Shown here one piece after another: positions 35,333-45,269 of a stretch of DNA of 64,000 bases. This stretch comes from Rhipidocladum racemiflorum (lineage: Eukaryota > Streptophyta > Magnoliopsida > Poales > Poaceae). The DNA lies in NCBI GenBank assembly GCA_036346355.1, contig CM070576.1, positions 18,273,558 to 18,337,557 of the forward strand, in the 5' to 3' direction. The notes under the pieces were generated by a model. That model worked only from the letters and a program-made list of their open reading frames with translations, searched no databases and had not been told where the DNA came from. Position numbers and translations under genes: made by a program. Numbering within the stretch: position 1 is the first letter of the stretch; each line of letters starts with the position of its first letter.

Positions 35333-36065
35333 CCAGCGCCCCCCCCCGCGTGAACCGACGCGTCCGCCGACCGTTCGCTTGCCACCTTGGCCACTACCCC
35401 GGTAACGTGCCGCAATTCATTTATTTTCCACCGAGCATTAAATGCTCTGACAGGACAGCCGCCTCGCATCACACGCCACGCAGCTCTGCGGACTCCGCCG
35501 GGCGTAATGGGCCAAGGCGCCCCGAAAAAAGGTACGAACGGCCCATTGGGCCGCCAGGCCTTGGGGCCGCGGATTGCCTTCAGGCTCGCACCCAAGGCCC
35601 GACACCGTGTTGAGGGTTACGAAGGCCAAGTCCAGTCGACTGGAACTGAAGCCACCCCAGCACGTAAAACAGAGCGAGGGGCGGACCAGGGTGAGCTCCC
35701 AGAGGGCGTCCAGTTGGGTCGGTGGATGACCCAATCATCCTGATCCGCGTCCGAGACCATACCTCACACTCTCCTGCGGAGCTCATCGATGAGTGGCGGC
35801 CAGCCGCGCTCCGGGTCGACGGACGACCCGGTAGCCCGATACGGGATCGAGTAAGGAAAGGTTCTCATGGGATGCCCCATAGTGGGTCGGACGCCCACGC
35901 CGGGATCGACGTCCACTTGGAAATGATCCTCCCCGCGGAAGATCACCAAGGTCCCACTCGGATCACCCGTTAGCAGCTCGCACGAGCACGGCGTTCAAAC
36001 CGACGTAGGTAAACGAGCGTTCGCTCACCCGACTCTAGGTCCCACGACCGTGGCCGACCAGAGTC
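35333..36065 (+). other. E2 spacer left of the PPT modules
   Basis: No gene recognised; GC-rich. It would contain upstream control sequence for the antisense gene. Confidence 0.4.
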
Positions 36066-36099
36066 CGACCGACTATAACATAAACAGCCGCTCCGACCG

Positions 36100-36598
36100 G
36101 GTAAACCCCCGACCGACTCTCCGACCCTCTCGGGGCTGGAGGCTACACCAGGTGCTTCCAAGACCGGGCCCTTCAGCTGGCGCGGCCGTTGGCCGTGAGG
36201 CCGGGCTCCGCCGACTGGGTCGGCTTAGTCGCTTCGAAGGTAAACCCCGGCCCGACTCTCCGACCGGCTCGGGGCTCGAGCTACACCCAAGGTGCGCTCG
36301 TCTTGCCCCGGGCCCTCCGGCGAACGCAGCATACGGGCAGGCTGTGCCCACCCGACCTCGCCGACCGACCGCCCGGCGGGTCACCTTCGACCGGGCTAAC
36401 CCCCCGACCGGCTCTCTGACCCGCTCGGGGGCTCAGGGGCTACACCCAACGGGTGCGCTCGCGCGCACCCCGTCTCTTCGGACGAAACGGTTTCCGGCAG
36501 GCTGCCCCAACTGGACCTTATCGATCGACCCCGACACTGCATCGACCTCGTCAAACCCCCGACCGGCTCTCCGACCCGAACGGGGGCTCGGGGGCTAC
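36100..36598 (+). repeat. Tandem PPT-like modules before the E2 3' LTR
   Basis: Four diverged units with a period of about 140-156 bp. Each contains an AACCCCCGACCGGCTCTC-like block, then CTCGGGG and GGCTAC; units begin near 36100, 36240, 36394 and 36550. The last copy (CGGGGGCTCGGGGGCTAC) ends exactly at the LTR and is the likely functional polypurine tract; the others read on into ACACC instead of the LTR TG. Confidence 0.75.
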
Positions 36599-37499
36599 TG
36601 ACGAGTGCACATACCATGGGTACCCCCATCAGCCTCGACTACTTAACGGGCCGACTCTCCTTGAAAGCCTGGCTTCCGCAACAGTTCAGATCAGAAGAGT
36701 GGGCCTGGCCCCTGTTCAAAACCAGCCCCTAGTGACCAGCGGAGTCCGACCTCTTAGGTCGGAGCATGCAGTCGGCCGGCTCCACCAACGCTCGAGGCGA
36801 CAAGACCTACAAGGCCAAAGCCAATCGCCTATGCACGCGACGCCCCTCGACGTCCAGACAGGGTAGGCGGCCCCTTCCCGAGAATGTCAGAGGACCCACC
36901 AAAGTCAAGCCCCAGTCCCGTCATCCTGACACGCCACAGAGAGGGGCGCCCCTTCCCGAGGTCAAACACCATTTAATTGCCGGAGCTGACGGTTGTACAG
37001 AACAGTGCGTCATTCTGTCAGCACGGCCGAAGACCACTCGCCGCAGGACTACCAACCCAGCGTAGGGTTGGGCGCAGGCCGGTCGGACGACAAGACAGAA
37101 GAACAGACTCCAAGGCGTACAACACCCCTTCCTTTTTCTCTCCAAACTCCCATGTAACCTGCCGCCTCCGGGTATATAAGGAGGAGCAGGGCCCCGGGAG
37201 GAGGAGGCCGAACCCAAAAAAGAAAAGAGTGAACAATCGAGCGAATGAAGAAACACAAAAGCAGCCCAGCGAAAATCTATCGAGCACAAGGGAGATCGAT
37301 CCATTCGAACCCCTGTCTCGCCTGTAACCTTTGGTTCGTCTCACGAATACAATACATCATAACGGTCCGAACTGGAGTAGGGACATTCGGCCTGAACCAG
37401 TATAAACCCCCTGACTTCCTGAGTCAACCATTCGAGGAGAGGGAGCGCGCAACCCCCACTAACCAAAAATTCGTATTGCCGGTGCACGAAACACCGACA
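36599..37499 (+). repeat. E2 3' LTR (901 bp)
   Basis: Starts TGACGAGTGCACATACC, ends AACACCGACA, TATA box at 37173-37180. It contains about 100 bp absent from the 5' LTR (about 36635-36745). The flanking base run ATAAG matches the left target site except for one base. Confidence 0.92.
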
Positions 37500-38537
37500 A
37501 TAAGGGTCCTTCGGGCAGGCCTTATTGAGGTCGGTGAAGTTGACACACATCCGCCACTTCCCGTTGGACTTCCTTACGAGCACAGGGTTGGCGAGCCACT
37601 CATGGTGAGAGACCTCGCGAACAATCCCTGCGCTCAGAAGTTTCTCCACCTCCTGCCTGATGGCATCTTGCCGCTCGGGGGCCTATCTCCGGATTTTCTG
37701 CCAAATAGGCCGCGCGCCGGGCAGCGTCGACAATTGGTGCTCGATCACCTCCCTGGAGACCCCTGTCATCTCGGACGGGTGCCATGCAAACACGTCTGAA
37801 TTAGACCGGAGGAAGGTGACGAGCGTGTCTTCCTATTTGGCGCTGAAACTGGCACCTATGGAGACGCTCTTCCCGGGCCCGCCCTCCCTCAGGGGCACCG
37901 CTCGCAGGTCACCAGCCGAGGCGAGTGAGGTGCGGTTCTCCGCCTGAGGGGCACCGGGGGATGCTACCTCATTACGGCCAGAGCAGGTGGCGCCAACCGC
38001 ATCCATCGCATCCTTGTGGCAGCATAGGGCTTCCGTCTTATCCACCTGGATGGTGATGGGACTAGCGGGTCCCGGAATCTTCACCACCGCATAGCCGTAG
38101 TGGGTTACCGCCATGAACTTGGCCAAGGCAGGTCGACCAAGCAAGGCGTTGAAGGGGAGGTCGAAGGAGACGACCTCGAGATCTATCATCTCCGTGCGGT
38201 AGTTGCTTTCCTTCCCAAAGGTGACGGGAAGGCGCACTCGTCCCAAGGGCATCAAGCCATCCCGTGGGGCGATGTCGAAAAGGGGCAAAGCGGGCTCCAT
38301 CTCCTGGAGGGGGATCTGGAGCTTGACAAAGGTCCGCTCGGACAGGAGGTTAATTGCACTTCCTCCGTCTAGCAGTACCCGACCCAACTTTACATTCCGG
38401 ACCGTGGGCGAGACCACGAGCGGAAGGCTACCTAGGCCGGCAGTACTCTCAGGATGATCGGCTTGGCTGAAGGTGATCGGCTCCTCCGACCACTTCAGCA
38501 TTCGGCACGTTCCTGAGCTTGTTCCCACGGCGCACAC
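37500..38537 (-). pseudogene. E3 protease and start of reverse transcriptase
   Basis: One frame. The protease active site is LLDGGSAINLL near 38345-38375, with FNALLGRPALAKFMAV near 38125-38165. Then comes TAG at 37835-37833 in the context AAA-TAG-GAA, the same codon position as the TAG in E1 and E2. After it, RT starts: TFLRSNSDVFAW, a further TAG near 37685, then NPVLVRKSNGKWRMCV and LNKACPKDPY, where the E2 LTR interrupts. Confidence 0.85.
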
Positions 38538-38649
38538 CTCCCTCCACTACCGTTTGAACGCCGTGTTGGAGGGATAGGTGGCGGACCCACCATTGATGTA
38601 CACCACTGTTCGATCCGCCCACTGGAATCCCAACGGGGCGGAGTCTTCG

Positions 38650-40362
38650 TCTTTGTCTCATCGGGTGCAATGATCCTTCAGCCACTGCTCCACAATCTTA
38701 CTCATGACTGAACAACGCGCCAAGTCGTGCGAATGGGTTTGGTGGATGGGGCAGAAGGATTTGCCCTCGTCACTTTCACTGCCGTCAGGACGGCGTGCTT
38801 GGCGGTCATCCCGCCGGTCGGGGCGGTCACGCCCCTGTTCAGGACGGTCATCTCGCCGGGTAGGACGATCTCGTCCCTGCCCAGGACGGTCATCCCGCCG
38901 GGTAGGGCAATCGCATCTTTTGGGCCGGTTGTCCCGACGAGGGTGCTCGGCGGCCAAGACCCGCCTGGTCTCGTCCGCGTCACGCTTCTTCTTCTTCTTG
39001 GTCGCGGGGCTGGGGTCCCTCGAAGGGCTGGCTTCATCCTTTCCTCAGGGCGCTATGGGGGTTGGTGTGGGTCCTCTAGCCTCTGCTGCCCTCGCACATC
39101 GGTGTGCGAGAGAGAAGAGCTCCGAGGTAGTGGTGATGTCATGGGTAGCCAACTTCTCCCGCATCTTGGTGTCCCGCACGCCCCTTCGAAAGGCAATGAC
39201 GACCGATTGTTCTGAAATTCGGGGAATCGTGTTGCGACAGTGGCTAAAGCGCCGGACAAAGTCTCGCAACGATTCCCCTTTCTTTTGCTCGAGGGCGTGG
39301 AGGTCGTTCTCCACGCCCGGCTGTATGTAGGACCCCTGAAAGTTGGCGACAAAAACGTCGCACAGCCCTTCCCACGAGGAGATTGATCCTCGCGGAAGGT
39401 TCAACAACCAGGATCGGGCGGATCCGGTTAGGGCCGTGAGGAAGTAATTCGCCATCACCCTGCTGGACCCACCCACGGCACGCACCACCGTGGTATAAAT
39501 TTGCAGGAACTCCTTCGGATTGGTGGTGCTGTCATACTTCTCGAGGGACGCCGAGCGAAATCTGTTGGGCCACGCCACGCGGCGTAGCTGTCGGGTGAAC
39601 GCCTGGCATCCCGCGCTGTAAGGGGAGACATCCTCAGTTCCGGCGTCTCGACGCGTAGAATGCGCGGAGGTCTGCTGAAGACGAGTCCCCGGGGAACGGG
39701 AGGAATGAACTTCCTCCGAACTCCGGACGGGGAATCTCAGGAGGGGGTCCGGCTCCCAAAAACTGTACGCAGAGTGCATTCAGAATCTTGGGAACGATGA
39801 CCGCACGAACGGCTGGGAGCCCCCTGTGATGATCCCCCGTGACCCCGCGGCCCCAAACGGGGCCGGGGTGCCTTCTTGGGCCCTCCTGGCCGATACGTCT
39901 CCCGCCCTGGCGGCTTGAAGTGTGGGAAGAATGAGCGCGCCCACTCGAGGGGGGAGTTCCGTCGGTGGGAGACCGATCGGAAGTCCCTACTCGAAGCTGG
40001 GCCGCCTCCACGAGGCGGACCACATCCCGGAGCCAAGGTGCGGCGGGGTTGTCCCCTTCGAGCTCCAGAGGTGGATGACTCAGCAGGAGACGCGCCGCAC
40101 GCAGGTTCTGGGCCTGGGGGCTTCTTCCCTCGCAAGTCGACGGCGAGCCGGGGGCCCGACGGCCCCTCGAGAGGCCTCGGCGCCCCTGGTTGGAAATGGC
40201 GCGGAGTCGCCCTTCGCCCGGGGAGAGTGAGTGGGTGCAGCCGGAGGACTGACAGCTCCGGTTGCGGGTGGTGGTGTCGTGTGCGAACCCGCCATCCTCC
40301 TGATGGACGGACCTCTGGTAGATTTCGCCAGAAATGGCTGGAGTCAAACCGAAGTATGCCAA
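38650..40362 (-). pseudogene. gag: E3 gag
   Basis: The N-terminal part opens at 40362 (MAYFGLTPAISGEIYQ) and changes frame before the core. The capsid core (39779-39045) has AWPNRFRSASLEKYD, NPKEFLQIYTTVVRA and LRDFVRRFSHCRNTIP. After a stop at 39045-39047 the same frame continues through an Arg/Asp repeat (RRDDRPEQGRDRP, three copies, about 38790-38910) to a knuckle CPIHQTHSHDLARC near 38700-38745. The Arg-rich repeat is likely RNA binding. Same frame as the protease downstream. Confidence 0.8.
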
Positions 40363-40369
40363 CCGCGCA

Positions 40370-40388
40370 CCCCTACCTGGCGCGCCCC
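40370..40388 (-). other. E3 primer binding site
   Basis: The minus strand reads GGGGCGCGCCAGGTAGGGG directly after the LTR end at 40389. It matches the E2 site except at the first bases, so the two elements use the same or a similar primer. Confidence 0.65.
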
Positions 40389-40969
40389 TGTCGGCGTTTT
40401 TTATGATAGGATCCTCCCGCGAGGGAGGTTTTAGTTCGGTTTGGGGGTGTGCTTAGCGGAGACATAATCCGGTCACTCTCTCCTCGCCCTCCCGGAGAAG
40501 ATAAACAGTAGACACACTTGGTTTTTCCAGGTTCATGCCCCCAAGGTGGGTAATAGCCCTACGTCCTGTCTGAAGTCTTTATTAGCCTTAGAAAAAACTA
40601 TGCTATCGTCCTCCCCTTTTCCGTCCTTGTTCTCGTCGTCGTCCCCCTCTCACGTACACCCATCCGCTCTTGCGTCTTGTGACGCCGGCCTCCTCGCCCC
40701 GCGAGGAGGGCTTTTGGACACTACTCGCCACGTTGCCACGTGGGCCTCCTCGCCCGGTGAGGAGGGCTTAAGAGCACTGCTCACCACGTTGCCACGTGGG
40801 CCTCCTCGCCCCGTGAAGAGGGCTTAGGGACGCTGCTCGCCACGTAGCCATGTGGGCCTCCTCGCCCCGCGAGGAGGGCTTAGGAGCACTGCTCGCCATG
40901 TAGCCACGTGGGGCCCTTCATACCTTGTTTAAGGGCGGGGAGAGTACCCCGGTGTAGAATACGCCGACA
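40389..40969 (-). repeat. E3 5' LTR (581 bp) with U3 hairpin repeats
   Basis: Both ends are TGTCGGCG / CGCCGACA, an 8-bp inverted terminal repeat. U3 holds four tandem 56-bp units (40688-40911), each with the palindrome CCTCCTCGC..GCGAGGAGG and CCACGTGG-like sequence. The R-U5 end resembles, in reverse complement, the LTR end at 42377-42558, so E3 and E5 belong to related families. Confidence 0.85.
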
Positions 40970-41508
40970 GCTGGTACTCAAGGGCCTCAAGACAAGAGCG
41001 TTCGACAGGCTCCAGAAGTGAGGGGCATCGTGGACAGAAGAACTCCCCGCTGTGTTGTGGTCACTTCGTACTACACCAAATCGGGCGACCGGCGAGATAC
41101 TGTTCTTTCTGGTCTACGACTGCGAAGCCGTTCTTCCCTTCGAACTGACGTTCGGATCCCCACGGGTGGCGGCCTTCACGGAGGAAGGCCAAGAGGATCT
41201 TCGGCGAGAAGATGTCAACCTTTTGAAAGAGGCAAGGGACCGGGCCGTAGTTTGGGCAACCCGGTATCAGCAAAGCCTCCGACGCTACCACGCCTCTCGA
41301 GTCAGCAAGAGGGCGTTGGTAGTGGGAGACCTGTTGCTGCGAAGAGTTCAAGCGCACGCTGGTCATAACAAGTTGTCTCCCAGCTGGGAGGGGCCCTTTT
41401 AGGGTGGTCTCAGTGTCGCGACCGGGCGCCGTCCGGTTGGCGACAGAAGATGGCCGAGAGCTGGTGAACTCCCAGAACATCGAGTTGCTGCGGAAGTTCT
41501 ACCCCTGA
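40970..41508 (+). pseudogene. E5 integrase C-terminal part
   Basis: The plus-strand frame starts at the E3 LTR with LVLKGLKTRAFDRLQK, a TGA after that Lys, then TEELPAVLWSLRTTPNRATGE, LRRYHASRV, GDLLLRRVQ and SWEGPF. A 1-base T insertion in the run at about 41397-41402 shifts the frame, after which the tail RELVNS..LLRKFYP ends at TGA 41506-41508. The upstream part of E5, including the catalytic core, is absent. Confidence 0.82.
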
Positions 41509-42240
41509 AGATGTAGATACTTGGCGGTCGGAGGCCAGCCCTTTCAGTAACTGTCGTCCGACAGGGGAGTGTTTGGTTTCAAAAGTATCTTTACTTTGAT
41601 CTGTTCATTCCTTTCCTGCGCATACCAAGAAGGACTTTGGTTGCCGTGGTCGCCTCTGGTTCTGGGCTGTATTGGATATTCCCTGTTTGACAAACGGTGG
41701 CTTCCGGCGCCTAAGTCGTACAAGGTCGGGCGACCAGGGGTTGCGCGCGGCCCGGTCTCGTAAGACGGCCAGCTCCGTCGACATCGCTAAGTCCCCCACC
41801 CCTGGCTCCCCCGTTTCCTTACACGCAGCCCTGCGAAGTGTAATTCCAGGTCACTTGGAGCGTAAGTCCAGTTAGCTCTAGAACCACAGCCCACCATGTG
41901 CGGGGACTTAGCGCGAGCTTTACCTTTTTGTGAAGAACGTTTGCTTCCTGCGCCTAAGTCGTACAAGGTCGGGCGACCAGGGGTAGCGCGCGGTCCGGTC
42001 TCGTAAGACGGCCAGCTCCGCCGACACCGCTAAGTCCCCCGCCCCTGGCTCCCCCGTTTCCTTACACGCAGCTCTGGAAGCCTAAATCCGAAGCACAAAA
42101 AAGTCTAAGTCCCCTCAGAAGAAAGTGCATGCGAAGGAAAGATGTTGTGCGGCACAAAGAAGGAGGCCCCAAGATGGGATGGTATTAATGAAGTGTAATT
42201 ATGAGCCGCACAGCGGCACAGTGTTTCCCTCCCACTTGCC
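41509..42240 (+). repeat. E5 3' region with a direct duplication
   Basis: No gene. Two copies of about 135 bp, at 41700-41835 and 41943-42077 (period 243), start GCGCCTAAGTCGTACAAGG and end CCCCCGTTTCCTTACACGCAG. They differ by several substitutions. Confidence 0.8.
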
Positions 42241-42558
42241 CTAACCGACCGGGAGTATATAAGGGTAGTTTTGCGCATGAAGAGAGGAGTGAGGGCGAGA
42301 CAAGAGAGATCGCTCCGTTCGGTCCCGACCAACGAGTAGTGATCGCTAGAACTCCCGAAGAGTAACAAAGATTTGAGGCAGGACGTAGGGCTGTTACCCA
42401 GCTTGGGGGCCCGAACCTGGGTAAAAACCGAGTGTCTACTGTTTATCTTCTCCGGGATGGCAAGGAGAGAGCGACCGGGTTAGGTCTCTGCTAAGCACAC
42501 CCCCATACCGAACTAAAACCTCCTTCACGGGAGTATCCTGTCGTAAAAAACGCCGACA
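42241..42558 (+). repeat. E5 3' LTR, left boundary not resolved
   Basis: TATA box TATATAAG at 42256-42263; the last 180 bases match the R-U5 part of the E3 LTR, ending ACGCCGACA at 42558. The next base starts RT coding of E6, so this is the end of an element inserted in that gene. The left boundary could not be set: no TGTCGGCG start is present. Confidence 0.7.
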
Positions 42559-44176
42559 CCCGCTACCCCGCATAGACCAGTTGGTCGATGCGATAGCGGA
42601 GTCCCAGGTGATGAGCTTTTTGGACGCCTATTCAGGCTACCACCAAATTGGCATATCGCCTGAAGATGAGGAGAAAACCTCGTTCATCACGCCATTTGGT
42701 ACTTTCTGCTATACGACCATGTCCTTCGGTCTTAGGAATGCTGGAGCAACTTTCCAGCGTCTTATGCAGAAGACCTTCTCGGATCAAATAGGCCGAAATC
42801 TAGAGGCCTATGTAGACGACATAGTAGTCAAGAGCAAGCTTGCCTTGGGTCATGTTTTCGACCTAGAGGAGACCTTCTGTAACCTCAATAAACATCGAAT
42901 AAAACTCAATCCAGAGAAGTGTGTGTTTGGTGTGAGGGCAGGAAAAGTGCTTGGCTACATGATCGGGCCACAAGGTATCGGGGCAAACCCGAAAAAAATT
43001 GAAGCCATCGAAATCATGCGACCACCCACTTGTGTGTGGGAGGTCCAGACATTGACCGGAAGAATGGCAGTTCTTAGCCGTTTCATTTCCCGGCTTGGAG
43101 AGCGAGGATTACCTTTATTCAAAGCGCTCCGCAAGCACGATGGATTCATATGGACAGAAGAGGCAAAAAAATCTTTTGAAGAACTTAAGCAGTACCTGTC
43201 CAAGCCTCCGGTCCTGACCACACCGAAAACAAGAGAAGTCCTATTGCTGTATTTGGCTGCAATGCCACAAGCAGTAAGCGCCGTCCTGACGGTGGAAAGG
43301 GATGGAGTGCAACGACCAATCTACTACGTTAGTGAGGTCTTGCACGGACCAAAGGAGTGCTACCTCGAGGTCCAAAAGCTCTTGTATTCATTACTCGTAG
43401 CTTTCAGAAAGTTGCGATGCTACTTTCAGGCCCATAAGATTCAGGTTCCCACCAACTTTTCGCTTAGGGAGATCCTAAGGAATCAAGATGCCAGTTGCCG
43501 AATAGCGAAATGGGCCATGGAGCTCGCCGAGTTCGAGATCGAGTTCTCAACTCGCACAGCGATCAAGTCCCCAGTCTTGGCGGATTTCCTGGCAGAGTGG
43601 ACGAATCCTGCACCACCTGACACGGATCCTGACCAGCCTGGGGAAGGCCGCTAGACCATGTACTTCGATGGGTCCCGAGCTTATAAACGCTCAGGGGCTG
43701 GAGTTGTTTTAATATCTCCGTAAGGAGAATAACTCCAGTATGCCCTCCAGTTACATTTCGCTGTAATAAAGAATGCAGCGGAATATGAAGGCCTTTTGGC
43801 CAGGCTACGAGCGTGCAAGGCACTCGGAGTCCAATGGCTTACTATGAAGGGCGATTCACAGTTGGTCATCAACTAGGTTAACAAGGAGTATCAGTGTTCC
43901 GATGACTCAATGGCCTTTTACCTGGTTGAAGTCAGGAAGATGGAGAAGTACTTCAAGAACTTCGAGGTACTCTACATCCCCAGGAAGGACAATTCCCTGG
44001 CTGACCACCTCTCAAAAGTCGGTTCCTCTCAATCCCCTGCTTCGGCAGGAGTGCTCATCGAGCACTTACACAACGTCTCTCTCCTCGAGCATGGTGCGAA
44101 TTGGATGACGCCATTCGTCCAATATCTGCACATGGGACACTGCTTGAGGAAGAAGCCAAGCGTTCCCGGCTCATAA
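42559..44176 (+). pseudogene. E6 RT (partial) and RNase H
   Basis: Continuous RT and first RNase H region to TAG 43652-43654, with FLDAYSGYHQI, MSFGLRNAG and YVDDIVVKS. The same frame continues with further stops at 43721-43723, 43730-43732 and 43874-43876 through YFDGSRAY and AEYEGLL to the second RNase H tail. Aligned with E1, three of these four stops stand for Trp (TGG), Gln (CAA) and Gln (CAG). A 1-base deletion near 44130 then shifts the frame. Confidence 0.88.
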
Positions 44177-45269
44177 GACGATCCTCTCCGTACAAACTAG
44201 TCGAGGGCGTCTTGTACCGTAAAGGGGCACTAGGAGTTCTCTCCAAGTGCATCTCCCAGGAAGAAGGATAGTACCTTCTCAAAGACATCCATGAAGGAAT
44301 TTGCGGAGCTCATTCGTCCTTTAAGACGTTGGTAAGCAAAGCATTCCGATTGGGTTATTATTGACCAACAGCCTTAGCCGATGCTCGCTCGATAGTAACC
44401 TCCTACCGAGCATGCCAGTTTCATACCCGCAAGGTTCATTAGCCGGCATACGCGCTCCAAACCATTCCTTTAACGTGGCCATTCTCGGTTTGGGGAGTCG
44501 ATATACTAGGACCTTTCCCCCGAGGCCAGAAGGGTTGTAAGTACTTGCTCGTGGCTATCGACACTTTTACCAAGTGGATCGAGGCGGAGCCCGTGTCGAC
44601 CATCTCAGCCCAGGAGGCCAAGATGTTTTTTCGCAATAATGTGGTGACGCGATTTGGGATCCCGAATCGCCTCATCACGGATAACAGCATCCAGTTCACT
44701 AGTGAACTGTTTCGGGCCTACTGCGAAGACATTGGGACCAAGGTGTGCTTCGCGTCTGTGGCTCACCCACAGAGCAACGGAGCAGCCGAGAGAGCAAACG
44801 GACAAATCATACAAGGCATTAAGAAAAGTGTTTTCCAAAACCTCGACCAGCGCGGGCAAGCCTGGGTGGACGAGCTTCCTTCCGTCCTATGGTCGGTCCA
44901 CACCACGACCAGCCGAGCTACAGGAGAAACCCCTTTCCAGCTCGTCTATGGCGCGGAGGCCATCTTGTCCGCTGAAATCTACGGTGAGCACCTCCTAGAC
45001 CTCGACCTCGCAGAAGCAACACGCGAACGGGCTTTGCTCCGATCCACGGTTTACCTGCAGGCTCTTCGCAGGCACGTGGTCAAATCGGTTCGACTAAGGA
45101 CCCTGCAAGTCAGCGACCTCGTCCTACGTCCAGTTCAAGATTTGTCAAAGGCTAACAAGCTAATCCCCAGGTGGGAAGGTCCTTACACAGTCGTGTTAGC
45201 AATACACGATGGAAGATGGTTGAGAGCTCGCCAGCACCTGGAACATCAACCAACTACGTAAGTTCTTTG
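44177..45269 (+). pseudogene. E6 integrase
   Basis: The zinc module (IHEGICGAH) is damaged: CRACQ has become YRACQ, and stops replace Trp (44362-44364) and Gln. The core has VAIDTFTKWIEAEP and ERANGQ, but the DNGTQF motif reads DNSIQF. Against E1, about 20 codons are missing after AILSAEI and about 19 bases before the C-terminal end. Clearly dead. Confidence 0.85.

Larger units (their letters stand above)
23727..37499 (+). mobile_element. Ty3/gypsy (Tat-type) retrotransposon E2, both LTRs present
   Basis: 13,773 bp from TG at 23727 to CA at 37499: 5' LTR, PBS, gag, protease-RT-RNase H-integrase, two antisense genes, repeated PPT-like modules, 3' LTR. Target duplication GTAAG (23722-23726) and ATAAG (37500-37504), one mismatch. 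It is inserted in the RT gene of minus-strand E3. The long region after integrase and the second RNase H place it in the Tat clade. Gag and Pol carry stops and frameshifts, but the last 2.5 kb of pol is open. Confidence 0.93.
37500..40969 (-). mobile_element. Ty3/gypsy retrotransposon E3, minus strand, 5' part
   Basis: Read on the minus strand: LTR (40969 to 40389), PBS, gag, protease and the first third of RT, broken by E2 at 37500. RT resumes at 23726. E3 itself is inserted in the integrase gene of E5, since plus-strand integrase coding begins at 40970. Its downstream half is missing from the window. Confidence 0.9.
42559..45269 (+). mobile_element. Ty3/gypsy retrotransposon E6, right part
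   Basis: RT, both RNase H regions and integrase of a copy closely related to E1. It begins at PLPRIDQLVDA, where E5 is inserted, and fades soon after integrase, near 45270-45340. No LTR or antisense gene of this copy was found. Confidence 0.87.

Noticed and set aside
40970..41508. E5 integrase as the missing end of E3
   Set aside because: It lies on the opposite strand and is interrupted exactly by the E3 LTR, so it is the target, not part of E3.
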